A stretch of DNA of 31,266 bases from JAAZNO01 sp012798275 (GCA_035347995.1 DAOPQD010000031.1:1-31266), one strand, 5' to 3'; positions 15,360-23,276 are shown, counted from the stretch's first letter. Numbers and translations are program-made. Notes: generated by a model not told the origin, from the letters alone.

Positions 15360-16772
15360 TTATTTTTGGGCAAGCCGGGCGCGCTTCTCGGCGTGCAGCG
15401 CCAGCATCTCCTCCTTGACGTGCTGGAGATACGCCCCGCGCAGGGGGAAAGCGGTCAGAATCAGCGCTCCGAGCAACATGGCGACGCCGGGAATGAGTCC
15501 TACCAGGACTTTGATGCCGAACAGGGCGCTGGCGGGCTGATTGAGGAAGATCTGTCCCTGGTTGGCCTCGCGGGTGACGAAATGGGTGGCCTCCAGGATG
15601 AAGGGGATGAGCGCCAGCGCCACGGATTGCGCGGGTTTGGTCAGCAGCGCGTTGACGCCGAAGAAGGCCCCTTCCCGGCGCACGCCGCTGCGCAGCTCAT
15701 CCTCGTCCGCTACTTGCGCGAAGAGGACATTGGTGAGCGTCTGCGGCCCGGCAAGCCCCAATCCGGCGAGCGCGAGACAGACGGGGATGAGAGGCGTCGG
15801 AACGACGGCGACTAAAATCAGCGCCACTCCCGCGATGACCAGCAGCAGCTGTTGCGCGCCGACGACGCCAAAGCGTTTGCGCAGCGGTTGGGTGAGCGGC
15901 ACGCCAAGGATTAACGGGACGAAGACAGACGCCAGAAGGGGGATCGTGCTCATCTGCAGGACATAATCCGCCAGGTAGAAGAGCATCCCCAGCAACAGCG
16001 ACTGCATCAGGATGGACATGAAGTTTTGGGCGACAAGGATGAGGAAGGATTTGCTGGTGAAGGTGAATTTGAGCGCGGCTCCCAGCTTGATGGGTTTATC
16101 TACCAGGTGGAATTCGGGCCGTTCTTTGACCTTGAAGGCCGTGAGGAGGATGCATCCCGCGCCGATGATGCCGAGGGCGATCATGCTGAGCTGCAACGGC
16201 AGGAAGGAGGGGGAGACGCCCGCCTTGGGGCGAAAGAGGTCGGGGATGACAAAGCCCAGAATCATGCCGAGCAGCCCAAACAGCGACGATGAAATCTGCA
16301 AGCTGTTGCGTTCGGCATCGGATTCGCTGATTTCCGGCAGCAGGGCGGAGTAGACCAGGCCGATGATGGTGTAGGCGGTGTCGTAGAGCAGCATGGTGAC
16401 CAGCATCCAGGCGAAGAGGGTGCTGTCCCCGGCGCCCTGCGGGGCGAACCACACCAGGATGAAGGTCAGCGCGAGGAAGGGCGCGGTGAAGCGCATGTAA
16501 GGGATGCGGCGCCCGCGGCGCGAGCGGGTGCTGTCGGTGATGTAGCCGAAGAGCGGATCGTTGATGGCGTTCCAGATGGCGTAAATGAGTGAGGCGAGGC
16601 TGATCCAGCGGGCGCTCAATCCCAGGTAATCCTGGTAGAAGATGGGGAGCAGCGCGCCGTAGGTGCCGGAGATCAGGGAAGTGCCCAGGGCGGCGACGCC
16701 CCACACCAGTTTGTACGAAAAGCTCAGATGGGAATCGGCAGCGTCAGGATATGGTTGAAGGTCGTTGGCCAT
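15360..16772 (-). CDS. MFS transporter, GPH (MelB-like) glycoside:cation symporter
   Basis: This membrane symporter takes up sugars or glycosides with H+ or Na+. The product is 470 residues with about 12 hydrophobic segments. The GPH opening is clear: LSFSYKLVWGVAALGTSLISGTY, then WNAINDPLFGYITDSTRSRRGRRIPYM, the family loop with the Asp and the basic RRGRR stretch. A second half begins near LKFTFTSKSFLILVAQNF, and GVRREGAFFGVNALLTKPAQSVALAL is also typical. AAGGAGAC precedes ATG 16772. It is transcribed with the deacetylase and diverges from a Gfo/Idh oxidoreductase, so a carbohydrate substrate is favoured. Which sugar cannot be told. Confidence 0.92.
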   Translation of the reverse strand: MANDLQPYPDAADSHLSFSYKLVWGVAALGTSLISGTYGALLPIFYQDYLGLSARWISLASLIYAIWNAINDPLFGYITDSTRSRRGRRIPYMRFTAPFLALTFILVWFAPQGAGDSTLFAWMLVTMLLYDTAYTIIGLVYSALLPEISESDAERNSLQISSSLFGLLGMILGFVIPDLFRPKAGVSPSFLPLQLSMIALGIIGAGCILLTAFKVKERPEFHLVDKPIKLGAALKFTFTSKSFLILVAQNFMSILMQSLLLGMLFYLADYVLQMSTIPLLASVFVPLILGVPLTQPLRKRFGVVGAQQLLLVIAGVALILVAVVPTPLIPVCLALAGLGLAGPQTLTNVLFAQVADEDELRSGVRREGAFFGVNALLTKPAQSVALALIPFILEATHFVTREANQGQIFLNQPASALFGIKVLVGLIPGVAMLLGALILTAFPLRGAYLQHVKEEMLALHAEKRARLAQK

Positions 16773-16794
16773 GACTGTCTCCTTCTTCGAAAAT

Positions 16795-16869
16795 GGCGAA
16801 TAGCGAATAGCGAGTCAGCGAAGCTGCGAATTATTTACCTTCATACCTTCATACCTCCATACCTTCGCA
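16795..16869. repeat. two adjacent 8-bp tandem arrays (GCGAATA/GCGAGTCA and CCTTCATA)
   Basis: 16795-16830 carries GCGAATA, GCGAATA, GCGAGTCA, GCGAAGCT and GCGAATT. 16838-16869 carries four octamers: CCTTCATA, CCTTCATA, CCTCCATA and CCTTCGCA. Both lie in the leader of the GPH symporter, between its promoter and its ATTTTCGAAGAAGGAG ribosome site. Confidence 0.8.
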
Positions 16870-16895
16870 CGTTCTCACGTTTCCGTGCTGATTTC

Positions 16896-16924
16896 ATCAT
16901 ACACCGCGAAACCCAAAATGCCAA
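16896..16924 (-). promoter_or_regulatory. putative sigma-70 promoter of the GPH symporter/deacetylase genes
   Basis: On the minus strand TTGGCA (16924-16919) and TATGAT (16901-16896) are separated by 17 nt. The leader would be about 115 nt and contain the tandem octamers. It is divergent from the 16937-16964 promoter, with 12 nt between the two -35 boxes. Confidence 0.55.
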
Positions 16925-16929
16925 ATACA

Positions 16930-16947
16930 CCCCTGTTTGTCCAGGGG
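16930..16947. promoter_or_regulatory. putative operator palindrome between divergent promoters
   Basis: CCCCTG (16930-16935) and CAGGGG (16942-16947) form a perfect 6-bp inverted repeat with a 6-nt centre. It overlaps the plus-strand -35 box (16937-16942) and lies 5 nt from the minus-strand -35 box, so a bound repressor could act on both directions. No regulator gene is adjacent. Confidence 0.45.
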
Positions 16948-16964
16948 CGCTGCCGGCATATAAT
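16937..16964 (+). promoter_or_regulatory. putative sigma-70 promoter of the Gfo/Idh oxidoreductase gene
   Basis: TTGTCC (16937-16942) and a perfect TATAAT (16959-16964) are separated by 16 nt. The predicted start is near 16971, leaving a leader of about 170 nt that includes the 17063-17136 element. Confidence 0.5.
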
Positions 16965-17062
16965 GGCTGCAACATTCCTCAGGCTCACGGATGAACGCGG
17001 ATGGAATAAGGATGGAGAAGCCAGGTGCGGGTGCACACCGTGCACGCACGGGAATGTGAATT

Positions 17063-17136
17063 TTGAGTCGTGAGTTGTGAGCTGCGATTGCGACAGATCT
17101 CTTCTCCCGGCTCACGGCTCTCTATTTTCCGAGGAG
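17063..17136 (+). repeat. hairpin-forming dispersed element ending in a Shine-Dalgarno sequence (copy C)
   Basis: It begins TTGAGTCGTGAGTTGTGAGC, has a central GCGATTGCGACAG spacer, returns as CCGGCTCACGG and ends CTCTATTTTCCGAGGAG. Its final 22 nt are identical to the minus-strand copy at 14311-14290. Here the GAGGAGG it carries is the ribosome site of the oxidoreductase at 17144. Confidence 0.7.
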
Positions 17137-17143
17137 GTCGGCC

Positions 17144-18568
17144 ATGTCCCAACCTGTTGAAGCCATTTTGATCGGGGCGGGGAATCGCGGAGCCGATTCT
17201 TATGCCCCTTACGCGCTGGCGCATCCCGAGGATCTGCGTTTCGTGGCCGTCGCGGAGCCTCATCCCGTACGACGGGCGCGTTTCGCCGCCGCGCACGGCA
17301 TCCCCCCGGAGCTGCAATTCGAGTCGTGGGAGGCGTTGATCGCGCGTCGGTTGCCTGTCGCCGCGGCGTTGGTCTGCACGTTGGACACGCTGCACGTCGA
17401 ACCGGCGGTCGCGGCGCTGGAGGCGGGCTACGAGGTGCTGTTGGAGAAGCCCATGGCGACGACCCTCGCGGGCTGTGTGCAGCTGGTGCAGACGGCAGAG
17501 CGCACCGGACGATTGTTGCAGATCTGCCATGTGCTGCGTTACGCGCCGTTCTTCACGGTTCTCCACGAGATCCTGGAATCTGGCCGGCTCGGCGAGATCA
17601 TCACCGTAGAACACCGCGAGAACGTCTCCTACTGGCACATGGCGCATTCCTACGTACGCGGGAACTGGCGCAACAGCGCGCTGGAAAGTCCCATGATTCT
17701 GGCGAAGTGCTGTCACGACCTCGACATTCTGTTTTGGAACTTGGGACGCACGGCGCGGCTCAGTTCCAGCGGCGCACTGATGCATTACCGTCCCGAAAAC
17801 GCTCCGCCGGGAGCGCCCCAGCGCTGCACCGATGGCTGTCCCGCGGCGGAGACGTGTCCCTGGTATGCGCCGCGTCTCTACATCGAGATGCAGCCGCTGC
17901 TCCAGATTGCCGGGCGTTCGCCTGACCTGCTGGAACGTTGGGGCGCGAAGCTGCTGTTGCATCATCCGACCGTGGCGCGAGGGTTGCGCCGGCTGCTGCC
18001 GCCCCTCGACCGCGCCATGGATTATCGCGGCTGGCCCCTCTCCGTCATTGCCGAAGACACGAGCCTCGCGGGGCGCTGGGAGGCGTTGCGGAGCGGCCCT
18101 TACGGACGCTGCGTCTATCACTGCGACAACGATGTCGTGGATCATCAGATCGTCACTCTGAGCCTGGAGAGCGGCGCGACAGCCGTGCTGGTGATGCACG
18201 GGCATTCGCACCGTGAGGGGCGCACGATGCGCTACGACGGGACGCGCGCTACTTTGCGGGGCTGCTATTACGACGAGGAGCAGGTGCTGGAAATCCACGA
18301 TCACCTGACCGGCAAAGTGGAAGTCATCCGTCCGGCGCAGGGACGTGCGACCGCTGCCGGTCACGGCGGCGGCGACATGGGGCTGATGCGCGCGTTCGTG
18401 CGAGCGGTGCGCGATCGGGGGGCGGCGCTCACGACGGCCCGCGCGTCCCTGGAGAGCCATCTCCTGGCGTTCGCTGCCGAGGAGGCGCGCTTACATCACA
18501 CCGTCATCGAGATGGCAGCCTATCGGCAGAGCGCGTTGAATGACCCCCCGCTCACGTCTCCTGGGTGA
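17144..18568 (+). CDS. Gfo/Idh/MocA family oxidoreductase
   Basis: This is an NAD(P)-dependent dehydrogenase or reductase of the family that acts mainly on sugars, inositols and their derivatives. The product is 474 residues, longer than the usual 330-390. The Rossmann site is GAGNRG at 11-16, and the family hallmark EKPMATT has Lys102. A SPMILAKCCHDLDILFW helix contains the HD pair common in this superfamily. The extra length includes a Cys-bearing insert (CTDGCPAAETCPWYAPRLY), which may bind metal but is unproven. GAGGAGG precedes ATG 17144. It diverges from the GPH symporter and deacetylase, so an imported sugar derivative is the likely substrate. Its 3' end overlaps the convergent kinase gene by 17 bp. 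Confidence 0.9.
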   Translation: MSQPVEAILIGAGNRGADSYAPYALAHPEDLRFVAVAEPHPVRRARFAAAHGIPPELQFESWEALIARRLPVAAALVCTLDTLHVEPAVAALEAGYEVLLEKPMATTLAGCVQLVQTAERTGRLLQICHVLRYAPFFTVLHEILESGRLGEIITVEHRENVSYWHMAHSYVRGNWRNSALESPMILAKCCHDLDILFWNLGRTARLSSSGALMHYRPENAPPGAPQRCTDGCPAAETCPWYAPRLYIEMQPLLQIAGRSPDLLERWGAKLLLHHPTVARGLRRLLPPLDRAMDYRGWPLSVIAEDTSLAGRWEALRSGPYGRCVYHCDNDVVDHQIVTLSLESGATAVLVMHGHSHREGRTMRYDGTRATLRGCYYDEEQVLEIHDHLTGKVEVIRPAQGRATAAGHGGGDMGLMRAFVRAVRDRGAALTTARASLESHLLAFAAEEARLHHTVIEMAAYRQSALNDPPLTSPG

Positions 18569-20993
18569 GCTGCATGATGACGTCAAAGCGAAAGTCGTTG
18601 ACCAGGGCCGTGAGCTGCTGCGCCAGGCCGGGATGGTCGGCGGCGAGGGTATCGCACAAGTCGAGGAGGCGTTCGCTGTCCGCCTGCTCTGCGCTGGCGT
18701 GAACCTGCGTCCGCCATGCTGCTGGCAGCGTGCGCAGCGTGTCCGCCGTGAGCGCGACCTTTTCCTCTTCCAACGGCCCCGACTCGACCGGGCCGGTATC
18801 ATAGATGAAGCGGACGCCCAGGTGCTTCGTCAATACCTCGAAGAGCTCCGCTTCGCGAAACGGTTTGCGGACGAAGTCGTCGCAGCCGCCGGAGAGAATC
18901 ACGGTGCGGTCTTCGTCGAAGGCGCTCGCGGTGAGGGCGACGATGACGGTCGCCTGCCCCTTGAGCGTGGCCTTGATGCGGCGCGTGGCCTCGTAGCCAT
19001 CCATCACCGGCATCCGCATGTCCATCCAGATCAGGTGCGGCTCCCATTCCTCCCACACCTGCAGGGCCTCCAGGCCGTTGGTAGCGAGGCGCACCTCGAA
19101 GCCCAACGGCTGCAGCAACTTGTACAGCAGGGTGCGGTTGGTCTCCCGATCCTCGGCGATCAGCAGCCGATAGGTCGGTTGACCCGGCTCGATCCCAACG
19201 ACCCGGCCCGTCGGCGCGGGCTGCGACAGGTCTTCGGCGTCTGCCAGGCTCGCGGCAATGTCGAATTTGAAGAGGCTGCCCCGCCCCGGCTCGCTGATGA
19301 CGGTCAATGCGCCGCCCATCATTTCCACAAACTGTCGGCTGATGGCCAGCCCTAACCCCGTGCCCTCCTGCGCCTCATGTCCGCCGGCGGATTGAATGAA
19401 CGGTTCGAAGATGCGTTCGCGGTCCGCCTCTGGAATGCCGATGCCGGTGTCCTCGACCTCGAAGAACAGGCGCCCGCGCGACTCGTCCTCCGGGCGGAAG
19501 CCGACCCGCAGGGTCACGCCGCCTTCCGGCGTGAATTTGATGGCGTTGCTGATGAGGTTCATCAACACTTGCCGCAGTTTACTCTCATCGGCGTGCATAC
19601 AGGAAGGCACGTCGGGGGCGCGTTCGATCAGCAGCGTCAGGCCCTTCTCCCTGGCCTTGAGCGCAAACAGGTCGTCGAGCGTGCGCAGCATCCGTTCGAG
19701 ATCGAAGTTGTGGTTGTAAAGGCTGGTGCGTCCGGCTTCAATCTTGGACATTTCCAGCACGTCATTGATGAGGGTGAGCAGATGTTGCCCGCTGCGGTTG
19801 ATGGTCGCCAGGTTCTCGCGCTGCTCGGCGGTGAGCTGTGGATCGCGGCTCATCAGGGCCGAGAAGCCCAGGATGGCATTCAGCGGGGTGCGCAGCTCAT
19901 GGCTCATGTTTGCCAGGAAGATGCTCTTGGCGCGATTGGCGGCCTCGGCGGCTTCCTTGGCCCGGCGCAGCTCTTCCTCGTTCCTTTTGCGCGCGGTGAT
20001 GTCATGGAGGATCAGCACCCGGCCGTTGAGGATTTGGCGGCGCCCGTAGAGGGGCGTGATGTGGATCTCGTAGGTACGCGGCGTTTCCCCGCCGTCCCAG
20101 TTCAGCTCCAGGGGACGCACGCCGCGTTCCGCATCGGCGAGCAGGGTCGCCCATTCCGACAGGCATTCGCTGATGGCACTGCTGATGGCGCGGGGTTTGG
20201 AGAGGTGGAGCATCCGCTGTCCGGCGGGGTTCACGTCCACGATGCGGTGATGGAGATCCAGGATGACGATGCCATCGTCAATGCTTTCGATGATGGTGTC
20301 GAGCGCCACGGGGACGATGTCGAAGGTCTGATGGCGGGCGATGCCTCGGGCACAGATCAGGCTGCCAATGGCGAAGGCGGCGGGCAGGAGGCTAAAATCG
20401 GGGAAAAGACGCAGGCCGGCATTCTCGGCAAAGGCAATCACCCAGACCGAGAGGATGCCTGCGGTCACCGTGATGAACTGCCCCCGGTACATGGGAGCGC
20501 GGATCATGCCCCGAATCATGTGCCAGCCGCCGGCAGCCAGGGCGATGAGGGCGTAGAGGCTCGGCAAGAAAATCAGCGGCCCCGGCGCGGATGGCTGGTT
20601 GGGGAGGAAGAGGAACCGGAACCAGACCACGTCCAGGATGAGGACGGGGGCGATGGCGAGCATGAGCCAGTGCCGGGCCTGCAGTCGCGCGACGCCTCCG
20701 GCGTATTTCATCGCAAAAGCCCACCACCACATCGGCATCAAGACCACGCCGATGAGCGCCACGTTGTCCCATAAGGTTTGCATGCGCGGAACGGTAGCGA
20801 ATTGTTGGGCCAGCGAGGCGCTGGACCACAACGTGGCAGTGAGCATGTAGAAGGCCAGGTATTTCGCGCCGGGGACTGCGCGGCGGATCCAGGCATAGCG
20901 GGCGATGCCCAGCGTCACGACGATGCCGATCAGCGAGGGCAGGACGACGAAGAACACCACCGGGATCAGATAGAAGAGCTGTTGCCAATCCAT
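18552..20993 (-). CDS. 7TM-PAS hybrid sensor histidine kinase with C-terminal receiver
   Basis: This is a membrane sensor kinase with a built-in receiver. The product is 813 residues. Seven hydrophobic segments fill about 1-220, in the style of the histidine-kinase N-terminal 7TM domain. A PAS domain follows at about 228-340 (IESIDDGIVILDLHHRIVDVNPAGQRML). A short coiled helix then leads into HisKA with phospho-acceptor His365 in MSHELRTPLNAILGF. The HATPase has GTGLGLAISRQFVEMMGG. The receiver has phospho-acceptor Asp658 in WMDMRMPVMDGYEATRR. A helical tail (LPAAWRTQVHASAEQADSER...) resembles the C-terminal helix found after such receivers, but no HPt His is obvious. It starts 15 nt after the receiver-kinase gene, so the two probably act together. 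Confidence 0.93.
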   Translation of the reverse strand: MDWQQLFYLIPVVFFVVLPSLIGIVVTLGIARYAWIRRAVPGAKYLAFYMLTATLWSSASLAQQFATVPRMQTLWDNVALIGVVLMPMWWWAFAMKYAGGVARLQARHWLMLAIAPVLILDVVWFRFLFLPNQPSAPGPLIFLPSLYALIALAAGGWHMIRGMIRAPMYRGQFITVTAGILSVWVIAFAENAGLRLFPDFSLLPAAFAIGSLICARGIARHQTFDIVPVALDTIIESIDDGIVILDLHHRIVDVNPAGQRMLHLSKPRAISSAISECLSEWATLLADAERGVRPLELNWDGGETPRTYEIHITPLYGRRQILNGRVLILHDITARKRNEEELRRAKEAAEAANRAKSIFLANMSHELRTPLNAILGFSALMSRDPQLTAEQRENLATINRSGQHLLTLINDVLEMSKIEAGRTSLYNHNFDLERMLRTLDDLFALKAREKGLTLLIERAPDVPSCMHADESKLRQVLMNLISNAIKFTPEGGVTLRVGFRPEDESRGRLFFEVEDTGIGIPEADRERIFEPFIQSAGGHEAQEGTGLGLAISRQFVEMMGGALTVISEPGRGSLFKFDIAASLADAEDLSQPAPTGRVVGIEPGQPTYRLLIAEDRETNRTLLYKLLQPLGFEVRLATNGLEALQVWEEWEPHLIWMDMRMPVMDGYEATRRIKATLKGQATVIVALTASAFDEDRTVILSGGCDDFVRKPFREAELFEVLTKHLGVRFIYDTGPVESGPLEEEKVALTADTLRTLPAAWRTQVHASAEQADSERLLDLCDTLAADHPGLAQQLTALVNDFRFDVIMQLTQET

Positions 20994-21008
20994 GAAGAGG
21001 CTCCGGCG

Positions 21009-22106
21009 TCACGAATTGGGGGCTGCGGGCAGAAGGAAGCCGAAGACGCTGCCTGCGCCGGGCGTGCTGTGCACTTCAACGGCGCCGCCGAGTTTTTCGG
21101 CGATGCGGTGGACGATGGAAAGTCCCAGTCCGTGGCCCTCAGCGTGCACCTGATTCAACCGCTCGAAGGGGGTGAAGAGCTTGCCCAGCTGCTCGGGCGG
21201 GATGCCGGCGCCGTTATCCTGCACCCAGAAATAGACCTGGCCATCGCGGGGTGTGGCGCCGAGGCGGATGTGCGGCGGGACGCCGCCATATTTCACGGCG
21301 TTACTCACATAGTTGGCCCAGATTTCCTCGACCCACGGACCGTAACCCAGCGCGACGGGCCAGCTCGAGGGCATCTCGAGCTGCGCCTCAGCGCGGGCGA
21401 GCATGTCCTCAAGCCGCGTTTGCACCTCGCCGACGATGTGTGCCATGTTCAGCGGGGACATCTGTACCTCGTTCATCTCCCGCACGCTGGCCAGCAACAG
21501 CAGCTCGTTGATGATGTTCGTCATGCGGCGCGCGCCGGTGGCGATAGCATGGAGGTTGTGCTCGAGCTGCTCCGGGGGCAGCTGCGCGTAGCGCTTTTCC
21601 AACAATTCGCTATAGCCCACCAACACGGTGAGGGGATTCTTGAGGTCGTGGGCGACGGTATGCGCGTAAGCGTCGAGTTCACCGATGAGCTTGTCGCGGG
21701 CGAGGATCTCATCCTGGAGCTGTCGCTGCAGGTTGCGCAATGCCAGATGGGTCTGCACGCGCGCTAAAACTTCCTCGAACTGGAAGGGCTTGGTCACGTA
21801 ATCCACGCCGCCGACGGTGAAGGCTTTCACCTTGTCGTGGATTTCGTCCAGCGCGCTGATGAAAATGACGGGGATATCCTGGGTGCTGGGGTCGGCCTTG
21901 AGGGCTTCGCACACTTCATAGCCGCTCATGCCTGGCATCCGGATGTCCAACAGGATGAGGTCCGGCGGGGCCGCGCGGACGGCGGTCAACGCCATCTGGC
22001 CGTTGATGACGGCGCGGACTTTGTAGCCCTGGTCGCTGAGCATGTTGGAAAGCAGCCGCAGATTTGCGGGCGTATCGTCTGCGATTAGGATGTCTCCCCG
22101 GCTCAT
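21009..22106 (-). CDS. response regulator receiver-histidine kinase
   Basis: This is a cytoplasmic signalling protein of 365 residues. An N-terminal receiver occupies about 1-120, with acidic pair D10-D11, phospho-acceptor D54 in LLDIRMPGMSGYE and K106 in TKPF. A coiled linker (LRNLQRQLQDEILARDKLIGEL) follows. HisKA has His153 in TVAHDLKNPLTVLVGYSELL, and the HATPase has N/G boxes (NYVSNAVKYGG; DNGAGIPPEQ; GHGLGLSIVHRIAEKLGG). GGGAGGATCC precedes ATG 22106. It is the first gene of an operon with the 7TM hybrid kinase, which could donate phosphate to this receiver. A weak TTGTCT-N18-TTCAAT is the only promoter-like match upstream, and I do not annotate it. Confidence 0.93.
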   Translation of the reverse strand: MSRGDILIADDTPANLRLLSNMLSDQGYKVRAVINGQMALTAVRAAPPDLILLDIRMPGMSGYEVCEALKADPSTQDIPVIFISALDEIHDKVKAFTVGGVDYVTKPFQFEEVLARVQTHLALRNLQRQLQDEILARDKLIGELDAYAHTVAHDLKNPLTVLVGYSELLEKRYAQLPPEQLEHNLHAIATGARRMTNIINELLLLASVREMNEVQMSPLNMAHIVGEVQTRLEDMLARAEAQLEMPSSWPVALGYGPWVEEIWANYVSNAVKYGGVPPHIRLGATPRDGQVYFWVQDNGAGIPPEQLGKLFTPFERLNQVHAEGHGLGLSIVHRIAEKLGGAVEVHSTPGAGSVFGFLLPAAPNS

Positions 22107-22176
22107 GGATCCTCCCCCCTAAGTCTCGTGAATCAATTGAAGCCTGCCTGGCTGTTCTCAGACAAGGCCGTACACC

Positions 22177-22202
22177 AAGCCGCCAGCATTCTGGAGCGGC
22201 TT
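22177..22202. other. weak hairpin in the 22107-22379 intergenic region
   Basis: AAGCCGC (22177-22183) and GCGGCTT (22196-22202) are complementary, with an inner CAG/CTG pair and a 2-nt bulge. It could end transcription from the redox pair gene at 22380, but it has no T-tract in that direction. I see nothing else supportable in this 273-nt region. Confidence 0.35.
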
Positions 22203-22379
22203 TGCCGGTATTGCTACGTGAGCGCCATTAAAAAAGTTGCAGTTGATAGGGCAAACGCTCCGCCAGCCATTGATCCGCTTTGACCCTGCAATCAGTCAGG
22301 CGTGCTCCGCTGGCAAGCTCCTCGCGCCGGCGAGCGGCGCCAGTCTCATGCGGCGCCAGGGGACGCTGACGGCGTCGGC

Positions 22380-22904
22380 TCACAGGAAGCGCTCGAAGCG
22401 ATCCTGATCGGCCTTGCAGATAGGGCATTTGAGCGGCGGCTGCGGGCGAGCGCACAGATACCCGCACACCTTGCAGCGCCATACCGGCATCCCGCTGCGG
22501 GTGAAGCCGACGAATTCTTCCGCGTGCTGCGGCTCGGCGGGCGGGACGGTGCGCTGTTCAGCGGGTGGACGGCGTTCTGGGATGGAGTGCAACGGCTGCT
22601 CACCGCGCACGACCGCGTCGGAGACGTAGAGGGCGCAATAACAGGCGCCGTAGTCCTCCAGATCGGGGTCGCGGTAGTCGCACGGGCAGATGATGTCCAG
22701 ATCCTGTTCACGGTGGCCCGCTGCCAATCGGCAGGGACAGGCCCGGTAGCCATAACGGGCCTCGTTCACCAGCAGGCCTTCGACCAGACCCCGGGTGAAG
22801 TCCACATCGGGATTGAGATTGTAGCCACCAGCGCGCGCCTCACGGTCGAGCCGGTCGTACAGCGCGTCAATCTGTTCCGCCGTGATGACGGGACGGGTGC
22901 TCAC
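22380..22904 (-). CDS. ferredoxin-thioredoxin reductase-like catalytic subunit fused to a rubredoxin-like domain
   Basis: This is a [4Fe-4S] disulfide reductase that uses one-electron donors such as ferredoxin to reduce a thioredoxin or glutaredoxin. The product is 174 residues. The FTR fold (about 1-100) shows CPC at 56-58, CPC at 73-75 and CYC at 88-90, which is the full cluster and active-site set. A Pro-rich linker leads to a rubredoxin-like domain at about 140-174 with C144, C147, C160 and C163 (WRCKVCGY; KCPICKA). The start chosen is GTG 22904, which overlaps the glutaredoxin-like stop as GTGA. The ATG 48 nt upstream would lie deep inside that gene. No separate FTR variable subunit is present, as in the prokaryotic single-subunit forms. 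Confidence 0.88.
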   Translation of the reverse strand: MSTRPVITAEQIDALYDRLDREARAGGYNLNPDVDFTRGLVEGLLVNEARYGYRACPCRLAAGHREQDLDIICPCDYRDPDLEDYGACYCALYVSDAVVRGEQPLHSIPERRPPAEQRTVPPAEPQHAEEFVGFTRSGMPVWRCKVCGYLCARPQPPLKCPICKADQDRFERFL

Positions 22905-23191
22905 AGGCCCAAGCGCTCCCGGATGGCGTCGGGCTTGAAGCCCACGATGCAATCGGCGCCGTCAACCACCAGCGTGGGGAAGGACGTGGCCGGATTCCAC
23001 CGCTGCACTTCCCGTTCTGCTGCCTGGAGTTCTTCGCCCTCAAGCAGATCAACATAAAGGTAGTCATAGGTCACTTTCTCGTCCTCGAGCAGCTGGCGCG
23101 TCTTGCGACACCAGATGCAGGTCGAAAGCGCATACAACATCACCGTGTGTTCCGCGTGTTCGCCAACGATATGACCTTTGGGTTCCGTCAT
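22901..23191 (-). CDS. glutaredoxin-like protein with CIWC active site
   Basis: This small thiol-disulfide carrier has 96 residues. The active site is CIWC (Cys25, Cys28) after the first strand VMLYALST. The cis-Pro loop is SFPTLVVDG, and the C-terminal half has the usual VGFKPDAIRERLG helix. AGGAG lies 7 nt before ATG 23191. It overlaps the FTR-like gene by 4 bp and is transcribed first from a good promoter at 23248-23276. This suggests that the FTR-like protein is its reductase instead of glutathione. NrdH-like roles, such as donating electrons to ribonucleotide reductase, are possible but not shown. Confidence 0.9.
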   Translation of the reverse strand: MTEPKGHIVGEHAEHTVMLYALSTCIWCRKTRQLLEDEKVTYDYLYVDLLEGEELQAAEREVQRWNPATSFPTLVVDGADCIVGFKPDAIRERLGL

Positions 23192-23247
23192 GGTATTCTC
23201 CTGAATGCGTGAAAGTTGTTTTGCCAGTGATTCCCTGGATGCACCAC

Positions 23248-23276
23248 AGTATAGACGCGTCGGGCAAAAAAGTCAA
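23248..23276 (-). promoter_or_regulatory. putative sigma-70 promoter of the glutaredoxin/FTR operon
   Basis: On the minus strand TTGACT (23276-23271) and TATACT (23253-23248) are separated by 17 nt. The predicted start is near 23241, giving a leader of about 50 nt. Confidence 0.65.

Noticed and set aside
16985..18460. Minus-strand open frame of 491 codons antisense to the oxidoreductase
   Set aside because: The plus-strand product has GAGNRG, EKPMATT and a ribosome site. The antisense product is low-complexity Arg/Gln-rich, a usual effect of high GC.
19377..20774. Plus-strand open frame of 465 codons antisense to the 7TM hybrid kinase
   Set aside because: The minus-strand protein has complete kinase and receiver motifs. 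The shadow has no start context or recognisable fold.
22228..22482. Minus-strand 84-codon frame overlapping the end of the FTR-like gene
   Set aside because: Its last residues (DQWLAERLPYQLQLF) look protein-like, but most of the frame is a shadow of the rubredoxin tail. No ribosome site or start exists outside the FTR-like gene.
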